A stretch of 64,000 nucleotides of DNA from Craterostigma plantagineum (Eukaryota > Streptophyta > Magnoliopsida > Lamiales > Linderniaceae): assembly GCA_027422505.1 (NCBI GenBank), contig JAPQWV010000493.1:1-64000 (forward strand), written 5' to 3'. Every line of letters begins with the position of its first letter. The stretch's first letter is position 1. Positions 46,188 to 58,138 of the stretch are shown one piece after another. A model generated the notes under the pieces. That model was not told where the DNA came from. It saw only the letters and a list, made by a program, of their open reading frames with translations, and searched no databases. The position numbers were made by a program, and so were the translations under genes.

Positions 46188-49100
46188 ATGAAGATAGTTC
46201 ATAGAGACTTGGTTCGTAATGGCCCAGGAAGTATCAAGGTGTTGTTCTGATTGCGGTTATAAAAACCGAAGCTTTATGTGATTGCGCTTTGTTTTTGAGC
46301 TACGAGCTTAGTGGGAGTTGTTAAATTTTACGCTTTCTCTGTGATTTGGTTTTCTGCCGTTTTAATTCGTTGGATTTTTGCCACAGATGGTGCCTGAAGA
46401 AGAAGATGACCTGTGGGTTGCGTATAATTTGATAGCTGAAGGTGACTCTGTTTTCGCTGTTACTGTCAGGTAAGCAAACAAAAAGGAATACGGTTTTTTG
46501 CACATTGAATTAAGATTCGTTTATTTAAGTGATCGCAGTGCAGACGATGTTAAAAAAATCGAATCTTTTGGATTACGGAGTTGTGTATTCACCTGCAAAA
46601 TTCTCGTCTGGTTTTCTTTTTGTAACACTATTGTATGATTTGATGGCTAGTTAATGGCGTATTTGGAGTTCACTTACTGGAACGCACAGAGCATAGACTA
46701 TAGATTTTTGTCCCATATCATATTTAATTTAATGCACTGTTTCTTTTCCGTCCTTGAGATTTTCGATATGTAGCATAAAGATCGGTGCCCCAACTTTTAC
46801 AGGAAGATATTGAGAGAGGCAGCTTCAGGAGGTAGAGATGCTGAAAGGGTAAAGCTAAAACTAGAAGTCAAAGTTCAGGTAATCTTTTGGTGCTTTGGCT
46901 CTCGAATTTAAGTCATTTTACATTAAAAAAATAATATACAGTAAACTGGCACTATTACTGTGAATGTTTGGATAACCTTTATTTTCCTTACAATTCAAGC
47001 TCCACACGGTTGTTGTGTTGTGTTAGTGATGATCAGTGTAGTTGCTTTGACTATTGCGGTTCTTATGCATCAATCTATGCTTAGACTTATAGAACATTAC
47101 GATCTCTTTGTAATCCTAGGCTGTCGAATATGACAAAGAAGGTTCTGTCTTGCGAATACGGGGAAAAAATATTACTGCTAATGAGCATGTCCAGGTGCGT
47201 GTTAGGAGGCTCGATTTTGATTGCTCAAGTGGCTCTGTTTCCCATTCCTATTGAAGTTCTTTTTAATGAAATGAATGCAGATTGGGGCATTTCACACTCT
47301 TGAAATTGAACTCCATCGACCTTTCGTGCTGAGGAAGGTGAAGAGCATCTTGTCCCTTTACTTTTACTTCTCGAAGAGAAAAAGTTGATGTCGCTATTGG
47401 CTTTCTTGCATCTATTCTAGGAAATATGGGATTCATTGGCTTTGGATGTCATTAATCAGGCAGCTGGTATATTTTCTTTTATATATATTTCCATCTGAAT
47501 ACTGCCAGAATATGATATTGTGGCGTGGTTTGACTTTTGATATAACTAACTTTGGGTTATTATTTATTTCATTAGACCCCGTGGCAAGTGCTGACTTAGC
47601 CGTCGTTTTGATGCAAGAAGGTCTTGCTCATATTTTTCTAGTCGGCAAAAGGTACTTATCTCCCTCCCTTACGATCGCAATATCTTCTTTAGTGCTTGTG
47701 TATATTCACAGCTTTATTTTTGCATGTATCAACACAGCTTGACAAGTACACGAGCTCGTGTGGAAACTTCGATACCACGAAAGCATGGACCTGCTATTGC
47801 TGGCTATGACAAAGTATGCTCTATTGAAGCCAAGCTCCCTCAGATTTCTCTATTTTTATGGGTCATTTCGCTAACTTTGATTCTTCAGCTGACATCTGTT
47901 TCTTTCTGCAGGCGTTGAATAGATTTTTCGACAATGTCATGCAGGTGAGGTCATCTTAATCCATTTTCTTGGTTTTCGATTTTGTTTTAAGGGTCGAAAG
48001 CCAACAGCAACACAAAATCATTCACGAAATCCAATACTTCCGTATTCTGATTTGTATCAGGCTTTTCTTAAACATGTTGACTTTGGTGTTGTGAGGTGTG
48101 CTATAATTGCAAGTCCTGGGTTCACTAAGGTCAGATCTGATACCAGGCTTTCTTTTTAGGTGTTTATTATGTCGATTTTATACTTTATAGATATTATAAG
48201 ACATTTAACTTATATAAATTGGGTGTATATAGGAGCAATTCCATCGACATTTATTGTTAGAGGCAGAGAGGAAACAGCTGAGACCTATCATTGAGAATAA
48301 GTCTCGTATAGTTCTCGTGCATACTACGTCTGGATACAAGTAAGTTTACCTCATCTCCATTTATAAAAAAAAAAAAGATTATTTTAGATTGTTCGTTGGT
48401 CAATTTATTTCCCTTTGTTGATCCCTATACTTTCTGCGCTATTTGAATAATCTATGCATGAGACTGAGAATAAGCTTCGAAAAATATCTCAGGCATAGCT
48501 TGAGAGAGGTTTTGGATGCTCCAAATGTTATGAATATGATCAAAGATACAAAAGCTGCAAAAGAAGTATTGTGCTTCATATCTCTTTCACCACTGCGAAA
48601 TGTTTTCTTTTATCGCTACGGCAAATTTAGCTGCTCCTCGGCTCATCGTCTTATTTCGACGCAGGTTCAAGCTCTCAAGGATTTTTTCGCAATGCTGTCC
48701 AATGTTCGTTCAACTTGCCTTCAACTCTAATTTTCAACCCCTGAAGGAAGTTTTACTTTTTTTAACCATTTTATGATTTAGGATCCATCGCGGGCATGCT
48801 ATGGACCAAAGCACGTCGAAGTTGCACACGAACGAATGGCTATCCAAACGCTTCTCATAACAGACGAGCTCTTCAGGTCAGTGCCTTGTTAAACTTCAAC
48901 TTTGATATGTTCTCAAATCCTATGATTTCGTAGAATATCCATTTTTGAAATTCTTGCAGGAGTGCTGATGTGGCAACCAGGCAAAAGTACGTCGAGTTGG
49001 TTGACTCGGTCAAAGCTTCGGGCGGCGACGTTCACGTCTTCTCTTCCATGCATGTTTCTGGCGAACGTGAGCACTCTACATTACATAGCTTCGAACTATG

Positions 49101-49213
49101 GTACATATGATAATCGAAGGTTTATTTCTTTTCTTACAGAACTGTCGCAGCTAACTGGGATTGCTGCGATTCTTCGTTTTCCTCTGCCCGACCTGGACGA
49201 TATAGAGATGTAA
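46188..49213 (+). CDS. PEL1: Pelota/Dom34 ribosome-rescue factor
   Basis: Pelota with its GTPase partner (HBS1-type) splits stalled ribosomes in no-go and non-stop mRNA decay. Sixteen exons (46188-46238, 46387-46469, 46803-46878, 47120-47194, 47281-47337, 47421-47466, 47576-47651, 47738-47813, 47912-47944, 48061-48129, 48233-48339, 48493-48565, 48665-48703, 48782-48876, 48960-49066, 49140-49213) sum to 1137 nt, 378 residues, the usual plant length. N-terminal [17 protein letters not shown] and [13 protein letters not shown] are diagnostic. The middle domain has [14 protein letters not shown], with the family's lack of a GGQ motif. The C-terminal domain ([29 protein letters not shown]) matches eRF1 domain 3. 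No defects were found. Confidence 0.95.
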
Positions 49214-49362
49214 TAGACGCCCCAAAATCAATACCAATAGACGAATAAGCTTAAAAGCAGCCTATATTTATGTTTAGTCTTGCATTTTGTGTTACAGCTT
49301 CAAAACATTGAACAAATGTATTTATATGATGCTAAGAACTATTCTGCATAAGGTATAAACAA

Positions 49363-51374
49363 CTATTCAGTTTTTACTAACAACCTAAGCACTTCCGAAG
49401 CTGCTACCATGCTCGGTGGATGGATCATGTCGTCACGATTTATTCTCGACGGGCTTAATAAATCGAAAATTTTATCAGCTGCAGAAACTTGCTTCTGACG
49501 AAGGCCCTCGTCGAGAATCAAATCCCTGAAATTTTTTTTTCGAATATTTCGGCTTTCTAAGCTCAAATAGAAACCGAAAAAAAATTGGAACGTCATTAGC
49601 CAAGAAAATCATGGGTCACCTGAGTAGACTTGACAGTCGACGAGGATTGCATGCTTCGAAAAGAGCTTCGGGCATTACCTCCGAGCCCAAAAGTATGTTA
49701 GGAAGAGACATGTAAGGCAAACTTAGCTTTGTATCGAACGAACCATTCAAGTTAGAAGATGGGCTCGATATGCAACAACGCAAGGCAATCGGGCGAGCTG
49801 TAGCTCCACTGCAACTGTCCCCGAAGCACACAGAGCTACGTTGCTTGCCTTTTATTTATGTAAATATTAGGTTAGTTGATTTCATGGGCTGAAATGAACC
49901 AAATTATGACAGAATATTAAGGCCTTTCTTTCTTTCTTACACTGAAAGAATCGTATTTCATGGGACGTGATCCACCTGGGACTAAAACGACGGGCAATGA
50001 CCATTTGTGAACAGTGCTGGCGATGTAATCCTCAACGTGCTTGTTAGGAGCCGTGTGAACGACTGCTGTGATGTCTGAGAAGTCGCCTTTGAGTTTTTCC
50101 ACCGTGCTTGAGAATATCGAAAGCATTCGCTCTACCTCTTGCAATCGACTGCCGGGAAGGATTGATATAACAGTCGAGTCTTCAGTGTCCAAAAAAAGTC
50201 GAAAAAGTATTACATCATCAGAAGCTACGACTGAAATCAAAGGGGCGCGTCGCAGGCAAAATCTTACCCGATTCAATTCCATTATTGTTCTTGAATAATT
50301 CCCCATTTCCTTGAATTTTCCACTCGTCCACGCGTTCTTTAACCTGAAATCGGAGCGCCCCACAGAAAATTTCAAATAAATTACTAATGTCAGCAGATAT
50401 TCCCTGCCTTCATCTATTACCTCGAAAACGTCTTCTAACGTTGGATGGCCCACGAACGTAGCGCGTAAGCCCTTTGATCTGCAAACTTCTGCTTCGAAGG
50501 GAAGGATGCAGAAAATGTGATCCACAAACTCGGAGAGCCCTTCAAGCCTTTCTTCGCCTCCTCTCCATGCCCAGAAAGATGGTGCTACGTAGTGAAAATG
50601 CTTGGGAGTATGCAGTCTTTGCTGATCATATCTAGCTGCATAAGGACTCGCTTCATATGCTGCATATTCGATACTGAATTAACGCTATTCGATAAAGGGC
50701 TAACCTCGCAATTGCTTCAAGAAACGGAAGGAAAAGCCTTTGGAGTCGACCGTAAGCACAACGTGAGGTTGAAAGGTCAGAGCTGACTCAACGGTTTCCT
50801 TCAACCTTACCTGGCTAATTTCATTGCAGCCCACATAGTCAAATAGTTACCTGGCTAATTTTAAGCCATGTGTAATATCGAAGAAAGCTCACCCTGAGAG
50901 TGTTGAGATGGGGCAAAAGCTCCAAGATGCCCATAACTGCAATATCTTCCAAGGGAAACAGAGAATTCAATCCCTGCTGCGCCATTGCCAGCCTAGAGAA
51001 GATGAGTTCGTAGCATTATTGATTGAAATCGATTCATACTTCCATATGGTTCGAATTATCATCCAATATAAGCTGAAGATGTTAAAAGACTCCATTTTTC
51101 AAGGTTCCTAACAAGCAAAGATGTCTGAAATAAAGACTGCCTTTTTGTTTGCTTACCCTCCGACGCCGGCAAAACGTACTGGGAAGGTCGAAATCTTTTT
51201 CAGGGAGCTCATGAAGCGCGACGCAATTACGTCGCCGGAGACCTCGCCGGCGACGACGAACACCCTGAGCTCGCCCTCTCTTGAAACCATGTCTCCCATA
51301 CTCGAACATATTGACCTTTTCAGCAAGCCAATCCCAACAATCCTCGTACTCATTACATTCCTCAGCAACATCAT
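49363..51374 (-). CDS. LPXB: Lipid-A-disaccharide synthase (LpxB), mitochondrial; two 1-nt insertions
   Basis: LpxB joins UDP-2,3-diacylglucosamine and lipid X to make the lipid A disaccharide; plants keep this pathway in mitochondria. Eight exons (51157-51374, 50893-50992, 50705-50810, 50421-50635, 50268-50343, 49941-50179, 49620-49848, 49363-49525). Clear motifs: FVVAGEVSGD, FPLEDIAVMGILELLP, FHYVAPSFWAW, ATFVGHPTLED, ISILPGSRLQEV and ALCASGTVAVELQLARLPCV. In exon 7 the frame is broken twice: at 49749-49750 (T-T then GAATGG, where the family has TEW) and at 49719-49721 (AAG-T-TTG, where KLPY is expected). The exons sum to 1346 nt; removing two bases gives 1344 nt, 447 residues. As read, the protein ends after RAHLLT, losing its C-terminal quarter. 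The first exon is Arg/Ser-rich, fitting a mitochondrial presequence. Confidence 0.88.
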
Positions 51375-52985
51375 CGTATTCCGCCCCCTTCACCAGGATC
51401 AACTTTTTTTTTTTTCCAATTCTTTTAAACAAAACCATAAGAAGAACATAGGCTGAGTTGACTTGTTGACTCCCACTCATCAAGAGAGGCTATTGGGTTT
51501 GAGAATTCAAAAAGAGAGTTGGGCTAAAAAGAGCAAAATTTGAGCTTCAACATTAAAATGGGCTTTCACCAAAATACACTCGAACGCCACCTTATTTACA
51601 GAGCCCGCAAAATCACAATTTAATACACATTCGAAGTACATTCAATTCAACTGTGTTGCACATCGTGTCCAAACTCTTCACCTTTCAAATGAATGCATTT
51701 GTTTCATCCTAAGACTGGGGCATCCTTTTCTTTCCACGACATGATTGGAATTATTAAATATCAATTATTTATGTGTTCATTCAGTCTCCACTTCATACAC
51801 CTCTGCAGCAGAAAAAGGACATAGGTACCCTCAAACACACACAAGAACGCATTCATATTTGTATGAAGATGGTTTTTTTTTTTTTTGGGTTTTTTTTTTC
51901 GTGATGGTGGGCCTACATTTGAAAAGATATAAAGATGAAAGGAAGCTACCACCCAACTACCATGCAAGACCATGTTCTTTGTTCTTACCCTTTGACCAAA
52001 AACCAAACTCCAAATCAAGGGCTTATTACACTGCAAGGATTCTTTCAGGGCTTCGTACTATAAATGCTTTTTCCTCGACACTTAGCCCTACATGCACGTG
52101 ATATACACACATACATACTCCTATCTAATTTGTATCCATGTCCTTATCCTGTACCATTCTACATAAATAGAGAATGACCATCTTGAAAAAAAAATGAGAA
52201 CACGATTAAAGAATTAATTTCATTCAATTAATCCGAAAAATAAATAGATGTTCTTCGTGCAAAACAGCCCACGAACCCCAAAGTAAAATGAAAGCTCTCA
52301 ATCGCTTTGGGCCTCGAGATGTAATAACATATACAAATCTCAGGTCAGATTCAAGAGCGTGTTCGCCAATCTCTCCCCTTCAAGTCAATGCGTGCATGCA
52401 ACGCGCGAATCAGCGCGTATTGAGTAGAATGACGTCACGGGCGGTGTAAATGTGACTAGTCGTTGGGTGTTTGGACCGAGGTGTTGGCGGCCCAAATATC
52501 AATGACCAATTTTGTCTTCTCTGCATTTTGATTTGATATGTAACTCATAGAGAAAATTTTATTTCAAAGATTATAAATATATGTCTAATACTTCTATGTC
52601 ACATAATATTATCTATATACATATAAATTGTAGTCGTACATATGATAATGATATGCTGTCTTCAGCATCAGATCACGTGACCTACTTTATCAAATAAACT
52701 GCCACGTCAGCAGAACGAAACCCTAAGTAAACCCCAATATAATATAATATTACAATAGGAAATATATTACAAAATTAGTATAACAATTACCAACAGCGTA
52801 TAAAAAATAAGAAAATAATTTCTGGCCCTGCGTATCTGCACACTCTTACTGCTATCTCTGTGTCTGTCCACCGCAGATTCTTTTCTCCCTCACACAGTTT
52901 CACACACTAGAAAGAGAAAATTAAACAACGATTACTGTTCCTTTTACTCCTCTCATTCTCACTAATTAAATACCTTCAAAACAAA
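51375..52985. other. Divergent intergenic region between LPXB and GIF1
   Basis: About 1.6 kb without a gene. It has T-rich runs at 51406-51417 and 51870-51900. AGATCACGTGACC, with a G-box core, lies near 52671-52683, and a likely GIF1 TATA (GTATAAAAAA) near 52799. The GIF1 leader probably begins about 30 bp after it. Confidence 0.45.
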
Positions 52986-53048
52986 ATGGACAACGTCAAA
53001 GACACATCTTTGAACAGTGTATCTTCTCTTGGCGGCCTCTGTTCATAA
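52986..53048 (+). other. Upstream open reading frame 1 in the GIF1 leader
   Basis: ATG to TAA, 20 codons (MDNVKDTSLNSVSSLGGLCS), inside the presumed long leader of GIF1. If the leader is unspliced here, it would precede the main start by about 400 nt. Conservation is unknown. Confidence 0.4.
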
Positions 53049-53084
53049 GCTGAAAGCAGCTCAGTTTAATCGTACAGTAATTTA

Positions 53085-53114
53085 ATGCAGTGTGCATTTA
53101 TTGCATGCAGTTGA
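53085..53114 (+). other. Upstream open reading frame 2 in the GIF1 leader
   Basis: ATG to TGA, 9 residues (MQCAFIACS), between uORF 1 and the GIF1 start codon. A (GT)n run follows at about 53345-53363. Confidence 0.35.
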
Positions 53115-53388
53115 TTACAAATCTATGTAAGCCTTCTCTAATCCTAAAGGGAAAGCTGTAATAGCAAGAGCTGTCTTTGTTTGCTACCCAGAAATAAACA
53201 GTGTTTTTTCTTTCTTGACGGTCAAAGCTGCACAGAAGAAAGGGGTAGTATTAGAGCTGTATTATTGATATTTACTGAGACATCACATAGAGATAAATAT
53301 AGAGACACAAATCTTGTAAGTATATTACAAGTGTGTGGTGTTTGTGCGTGTGTGTGTGTGTGTGAGTGGTGATTATATAAGATAGAGC

Positions 53389-55256
53389 ATGCAACAGCAC
53401 CTGATGCAGATTCAACCCATGATGGCAGCCTACTATCCCACAAACGTCACTACTGATCATATTCAACAGGCAAGATTAATGATCTCCATCTCTTTTCTTT
53501 TTTAACTTTCTTGATCTTCGTCTGCTTAATCCCATCTCTTTTAAATTTTTTCCTTCCTTCCCCTTTCATTACAATCTTATTTTTTTTATTTTACTCTCTG
53601 CTGTTCTTACTTGTTAGCCTGGTTGTGCCTGTTTGTTCTGCTCTTTTCTGCTGCTCTTCATATATACTTAACTGTCATCTGCCAAGTAAGGTAAAGGTAG
53701 AAAGTAAACCGTAAGGTCCAAAAGCAGTAGTGTTGTTATTTCTTTCTGAATAAAAAATCTTCAGCTATATGTCAGGCTTTTGTAAGTGGGTGGGTTGTTT
53801 CTTGATTCTTAGGGTTTCCTTTTTCTTGGAATCGCACTTTTGCTACAAAAGATTTCTACTTTATTGAAGGGATTGGTGGTTCAGTGGCAAAGAGAGAAGC
53901 TGAAAATGATGATTCTCTAGTCATCTTTTGCTGCTCCTACTTCTTCTACTGTTGAAAGCACTTAATATGCATGTGCTATGACAAAGATTGAAACTTTTTT
54001 GTGGGGTTTTGAGGAATTGCTGGAAATTGAATTTTTATCCTCGAGTAATCTTTTGCTCCTTGAGCTTCCTTCGATCTGCATGTTAACCCTAGTTTGCAAA
54101 CGGCATTGAAAAGTGAGCTTAAACTCCACTTTTCTTGGTTGTCGTGCAGACAAGTTTCTGTCAACACATTCACATTTTGCTGCTTCGATTTCTGCTCTTT
54201 GTGTTGTTGGGTTGTTAAAAGAATATATTTCGGATAATATCCTATAGCTAGACTCGATCCAATAACGCTAGAGAATCATAGTACATGGCTAATATTTTAT
54301 GTGTGCTTCCATTCCACGAGGACTTAAACGTGTTTGAACTTGGAAGTACTTTTGCTTTCCGTTTAGTTCACTTCCTTCTTACATGACTTGGTGCTTCCTC
54401 CCACACATAAAGATCGATTTTTTTTTCCAGTTCTTTTAACTCTTATTACATTCTTGGAATGTCGAAACTTTACAGTATTTGGATGAGAACAAATCTCTGA
54501 TTCTCAAGATAGTGGAGAGCCAGAATTTGGGGAAGTTGAGCGAATGCGCCGAGTAAGTTCTCTATCTACCCTTCCCTCCCTCTCTTCTTGTCCAAGATTG
54601 AACTGCTACTGTATTTTTTGTTGCCCGAACAACACTAGATTCTCTTAAACCAATATAATTGTTGTTAGCTTTTTCTTCAAAAGCTGATTCGATCGTAATT
54701 CTTCCTTAGAAACCAAGCTAGGCTTCAGAGAAACCTCATGTACCTCGCCGCCATAGCTGACTCTCAACCTCAACCTCAACCACCCACCATGCATTCTCAG
54801 GTATGTCCCATGTAATAATCTGAACTCATAACATAATATGCGACTCCTAAAAAACATCGTGAATTCAATCTGCTCCCTCAGTACGCGCCTAGCGGATTAT
54901 TACAGCCCAACTCAGCCCATTACATGCAACAACAGCAACAGCACCAATCTGCTGCTGCTCATCAGCAAATGAGTCCGCAATCGCTGATGTCAGCAGCAGC
55001 TCGCTCGTCGATGCTCTACGGTGGCGCATCAGCCCAAGCCTACCCTTCCCTTCAGCAGCATCAGTCGACAATGCATATGGGCTCGAGCCAAGCGAGCGGG
55101 CTCATGCTTCAGGGCGAGCCTCACCACCACCTTGGGTCGTCGGGGGTTGGCTTTCCCGAGTTTGGCCGAGGTGGAAGTAGCAGCAGCAGCAATAGCAAGC
55201 AAGATATTGGCAGCGGTGAGACGCTGTTTCTCAGGAGCGCCGATGAAGGGAACTGA
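53389..55256 (+). CDS. GIF1: GRF-interacting factor 1 / ANGUSTIFOLIA3 transcriptional co-activator
   Basis: GIF1 (AN3) partners GRF transcription factors and recruits SWI/SNF remodelers to promote leaf cell proliferation. Four exons (53389-53469, 54476-54552, 54710-54800, 54882-55256) give 207 residues. The SNH/SSXT domain is near-perfect: MQQHLMQIQPMMAAYYPTNV, then DHIQQYLDENKSLILKIVES and NQARLQRNLMYLAAIADSQP. The rest is Gln/His/Ser/Gly-rich, with MSPQSLMSAAARSSMLYGG, and ends ETLFLRSADEGN. The first intron starts GCAAGA after CAG rather than GT, i.e. a GC-AG intron of about 1 kb. The leader holds two short uORFs. Strong identification. Confidence 0.95.
53470..54475 (+). other. GC-AG first intron of GIF1
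   Basis: The donor is CAG/GCAAGA and the acceptor TTTACAG/TATTTGG; the GC donor matches the strong AG/GCAAG consensus of U2-type GC-AG introns. The reading frame (HIQQ then YLDENKSL) requires this junction. Confidence 0.85.
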
Positions 55257-56927
55257 TTGGTGTGTTTGCGTTAGATTTAGTGTCTCGATTTCTGAGTGCC
55301 ATGAACGTATGTGCTGTGTTTGTCTTGTGTTTTATTACACGTTCGACAAGAGTTTGCTAGCCTAGAATTGAAGTAACTCCTATGTAAGATCCAAGAATTG
55401 AAGTAACTGCTATGTTATCGTTTTTATTCGCCCAATCTTGTTAAGTAGCCTTTCTGCTGCTTAAGGCAGAACAATTACGTTTTGAATCTCAGCCCAACGA
55501 ACTTAAAAGAGGTCGGTTTGCTCTTTTGAGTGCTGCCTATCTAAGCCAACATTCACATTTTATGTTCTACTGCTGAGGTTATTACATGTATCTGATGGTG
55601 TTCCTGGGAAAAATCTCGTACAGAAAGGCTCTCCCTTTATTACAAGAGAAAGCTGACAATTACAGAGAAGGGTGACAAGAAATTGATGGAGGTTTCAGAA
55701 CAAACTCAAGTCAAAGACGACGAACATCAGAGGGTATATGATAGAAACAGAGGAGGATCTTAATTTGTCCCCCTCAAAACTTCAGGGATGATGCTATCAG
55801 TTTGATTTTTATATAGTTCGTAGATGAGATTTGCTTGCTATGAACATGGTTTTATGTTTGGATCCGAAGTACGCCTTATTATAAACGTATTTAGTAAACA
55901 ATAGTTTGTCTTTCTTTTTGTTAAAGATAGAAAGAAAAAGGTAACGTTTGTCTTGGAATGATAGAATTAGACATTGTATTGTAATAAAGATATGCAAGTT
56001 TATTTTATTGTCAAGATCGCACTTTGGATTGCCTTCTCAACTTACTTATTTTTATTTATGTGAGGAATATCTTTATTTCAGACTAACCTTCTGATATTTG
56101 TATAACGTACATCACTAGGAGTTCAAAATGGATAAAAAAATCATTGACTTCCGTATATAATTATCAAGAACTTGACCATTATAATTTATCCGGACTCAAA
56201 ATTTATAAATTATTTGCACGAAGTAACGAAGTATATATTTAAATATATAGTTGCTCAAAAGTGGTTAGTTTGTAGTAAAATATTTTATCAATTTTATCTA
56301 GTTTATTTTGGTTTCCCTAAGCTCATGCGGACTCGATTCCACATGCTGAAAACCCTAATTTCCAAGATCCTTCCTTTCTCATTTCTCAAGAGCCATAGTA
56401 ATGGCCATCACGTATATGTGCGTGCGTGCAACTCTTATCTATGCACTCTGAGAGAGAGAGAGAGAGAGAGAGAGTTAGGACAAAGAACAAGACAGGCAAG
56501 CGAGAACTTTGACAAACAATAATGCACACACACACACCGCACCTAAGCCCCAAAGATTAAACAAAGTTATAAGCTCCTTTATTTAATCTATTAATTAATC
56601 AGCCAATGTTGTTTGTTACTATCATTGGCTCCATCCATCTCCCAAAAGAGTCCTCATCAAGCTTAGCTTTACCCCATCTTCCCCCACACTAATATAATAT
56701 TAATTGTGCATTAATCAAAAACCTGCTCCCATAAAAGATTCTCTAAGCTAACTTGTCTTTCTCCGCCCCTCCAAACAAAGAAACAATCAAACCCCATGTG
56801 AGTGTTGTTTCACCCCTTGATCGATCGATCGATCTCCTTTCTTTCTCTTCTTCTTGCACACGAAATCAAACACTGTAGATCGTCGATCAAAAACCTAACT
56901 TGCCTTAAGCTGTATTTACAGAAAGAG
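55257..56927. other. Spacer and AHL leader
   Basis: 1.67 kb. The GIF1 3' UTR is at the left. A (GA)n microsatellite is at 56450-56474, probably in the AHL promoter or leader. A three-base-pair-spaced ATG-TGA (56795-56800) is a minimal upstream ORF. GATCGATCGATCGATC near 56819-56834 is a short self-complementary repeat. No other gene. Confidence 0.45.
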
Positions 56928-58138
56928 ATGGCTAACCACTGGTGGAGCAATGGCCTAGGTCTTCCTTCAGGCGCAGGAAACCTAGGTGACTCATCATCGG
57001 CATCATCTGCCCTAAAAAGCCCAGATCTTGGCTTGACCAAGAACGAAAACCTACTCAACTTGCCCAACATATCTTCTTCCTCGATGATGGGTGGCAAGAA
57101 CAACCCAGATCTAACCATGTCGTCCATGAACGAAAACAACAAGTTCGTCGAAGAAGCTGACAATAACTCCAGCGAGCCCAAAGAGGGTTCGCTCGAAACC
57201 CCATCCCGTCGAGCCAGGGGCAGGCCGGCGGGCTCCAAGAACAAGCCCAAGCCTCCCATCTTTGTGACCCGCGACAGCCCTAACGCCCTTCGTAGCCATG
57301 TCTTGGAGATAGCTAATGGGTCCGATGTTGTTGACTGCATAGCTCAGTTTGCCAGGAGGAGACAAAGAGGTGTTTGTGTTCTCAGTGCCAATGGAACAGT
57401 GACTAATGTCACGATTAGGCAACCTTCTGCTGCTGCAGTTATGTTGCAGGTAATATATATGACCCTCCTTTTATGGAACTTATTATAACACCGAGACATC
57501 ATGTGTTTCGTAGGTTTGTAATAACTAGCGAGCTACGTATATAAGTTAGTTGTTCTTGGATAATGTAATACATGGAAAAGCTTTTGATTAATTGATCATG
57601 AAATACTGGTACAGAAGCAAAAGATTTGTTTTTTTTTATAACTAAAGAAAAGATCTAATCAGTTTGTTAATACATTACAAACTAGCTTAGCAGATGAATG
57701 GGTCGCACCCTAATGGTAGATTTATCGATTACTTGAACTCTTGATTTAATCGATTTCTTGAATTAGGGGCGGTTCGAGATACTCTCACTGACGGGTTCTT
57801 TCCTGCCCGGCCCAGCGCCGCCGGGATCATCTGGTCTGACGGTGTACTTGGCCGGCGGTCAGGGCCAGGTGGTCGGAGGGAGTGTGGTGGGTCCCCTTGT
57901 AGCGGCGGGGCCTGTAATGGTGATTGCTTCCACGTTCTCAAATGCTACCTATGAGAGGCTGCCGCTGGAGGACGCCGGCGAAGATGGCGGCAGTGGGGCG
58001 GTGCCTCCGCCGGAGCAAGGCGGTGGGGAAGATCTACAATACGCTAATGTGGCGGCGGGTATGGGGCATGGCGGCGGCGTTCCGCTGAGCCATGATGCTT
58101 TCGGAAATTCTTGGAATCACAATGCTCCTAATTATTAA
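56928..58138 (+). CDS. AT-hook nuclear-localized (AHL) protein, with one intron
   Basis: AHL proteins bind AT-rich DNA with an AT-hook and form trimers through the PPC/DUF296 domain to repress growth genes. Two exons (56928-57449, 57767-58138) give 297 residues. The start [11 protein letters not shown] is typical of the family. AT-hook [16 protein letters not shown] is at about residues 95-110, and the PPC domain follows: [59 protein letters not shown], and [20 protein letters not shown]. The sequence pattern is that of the AHL clade usually described as intronless, yet an intron separates LQ from GRFEIL with good borders (CAG/GTAATA, TTAG/GGG). Nuclear, by family knowledge. Confidence 0.93.
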
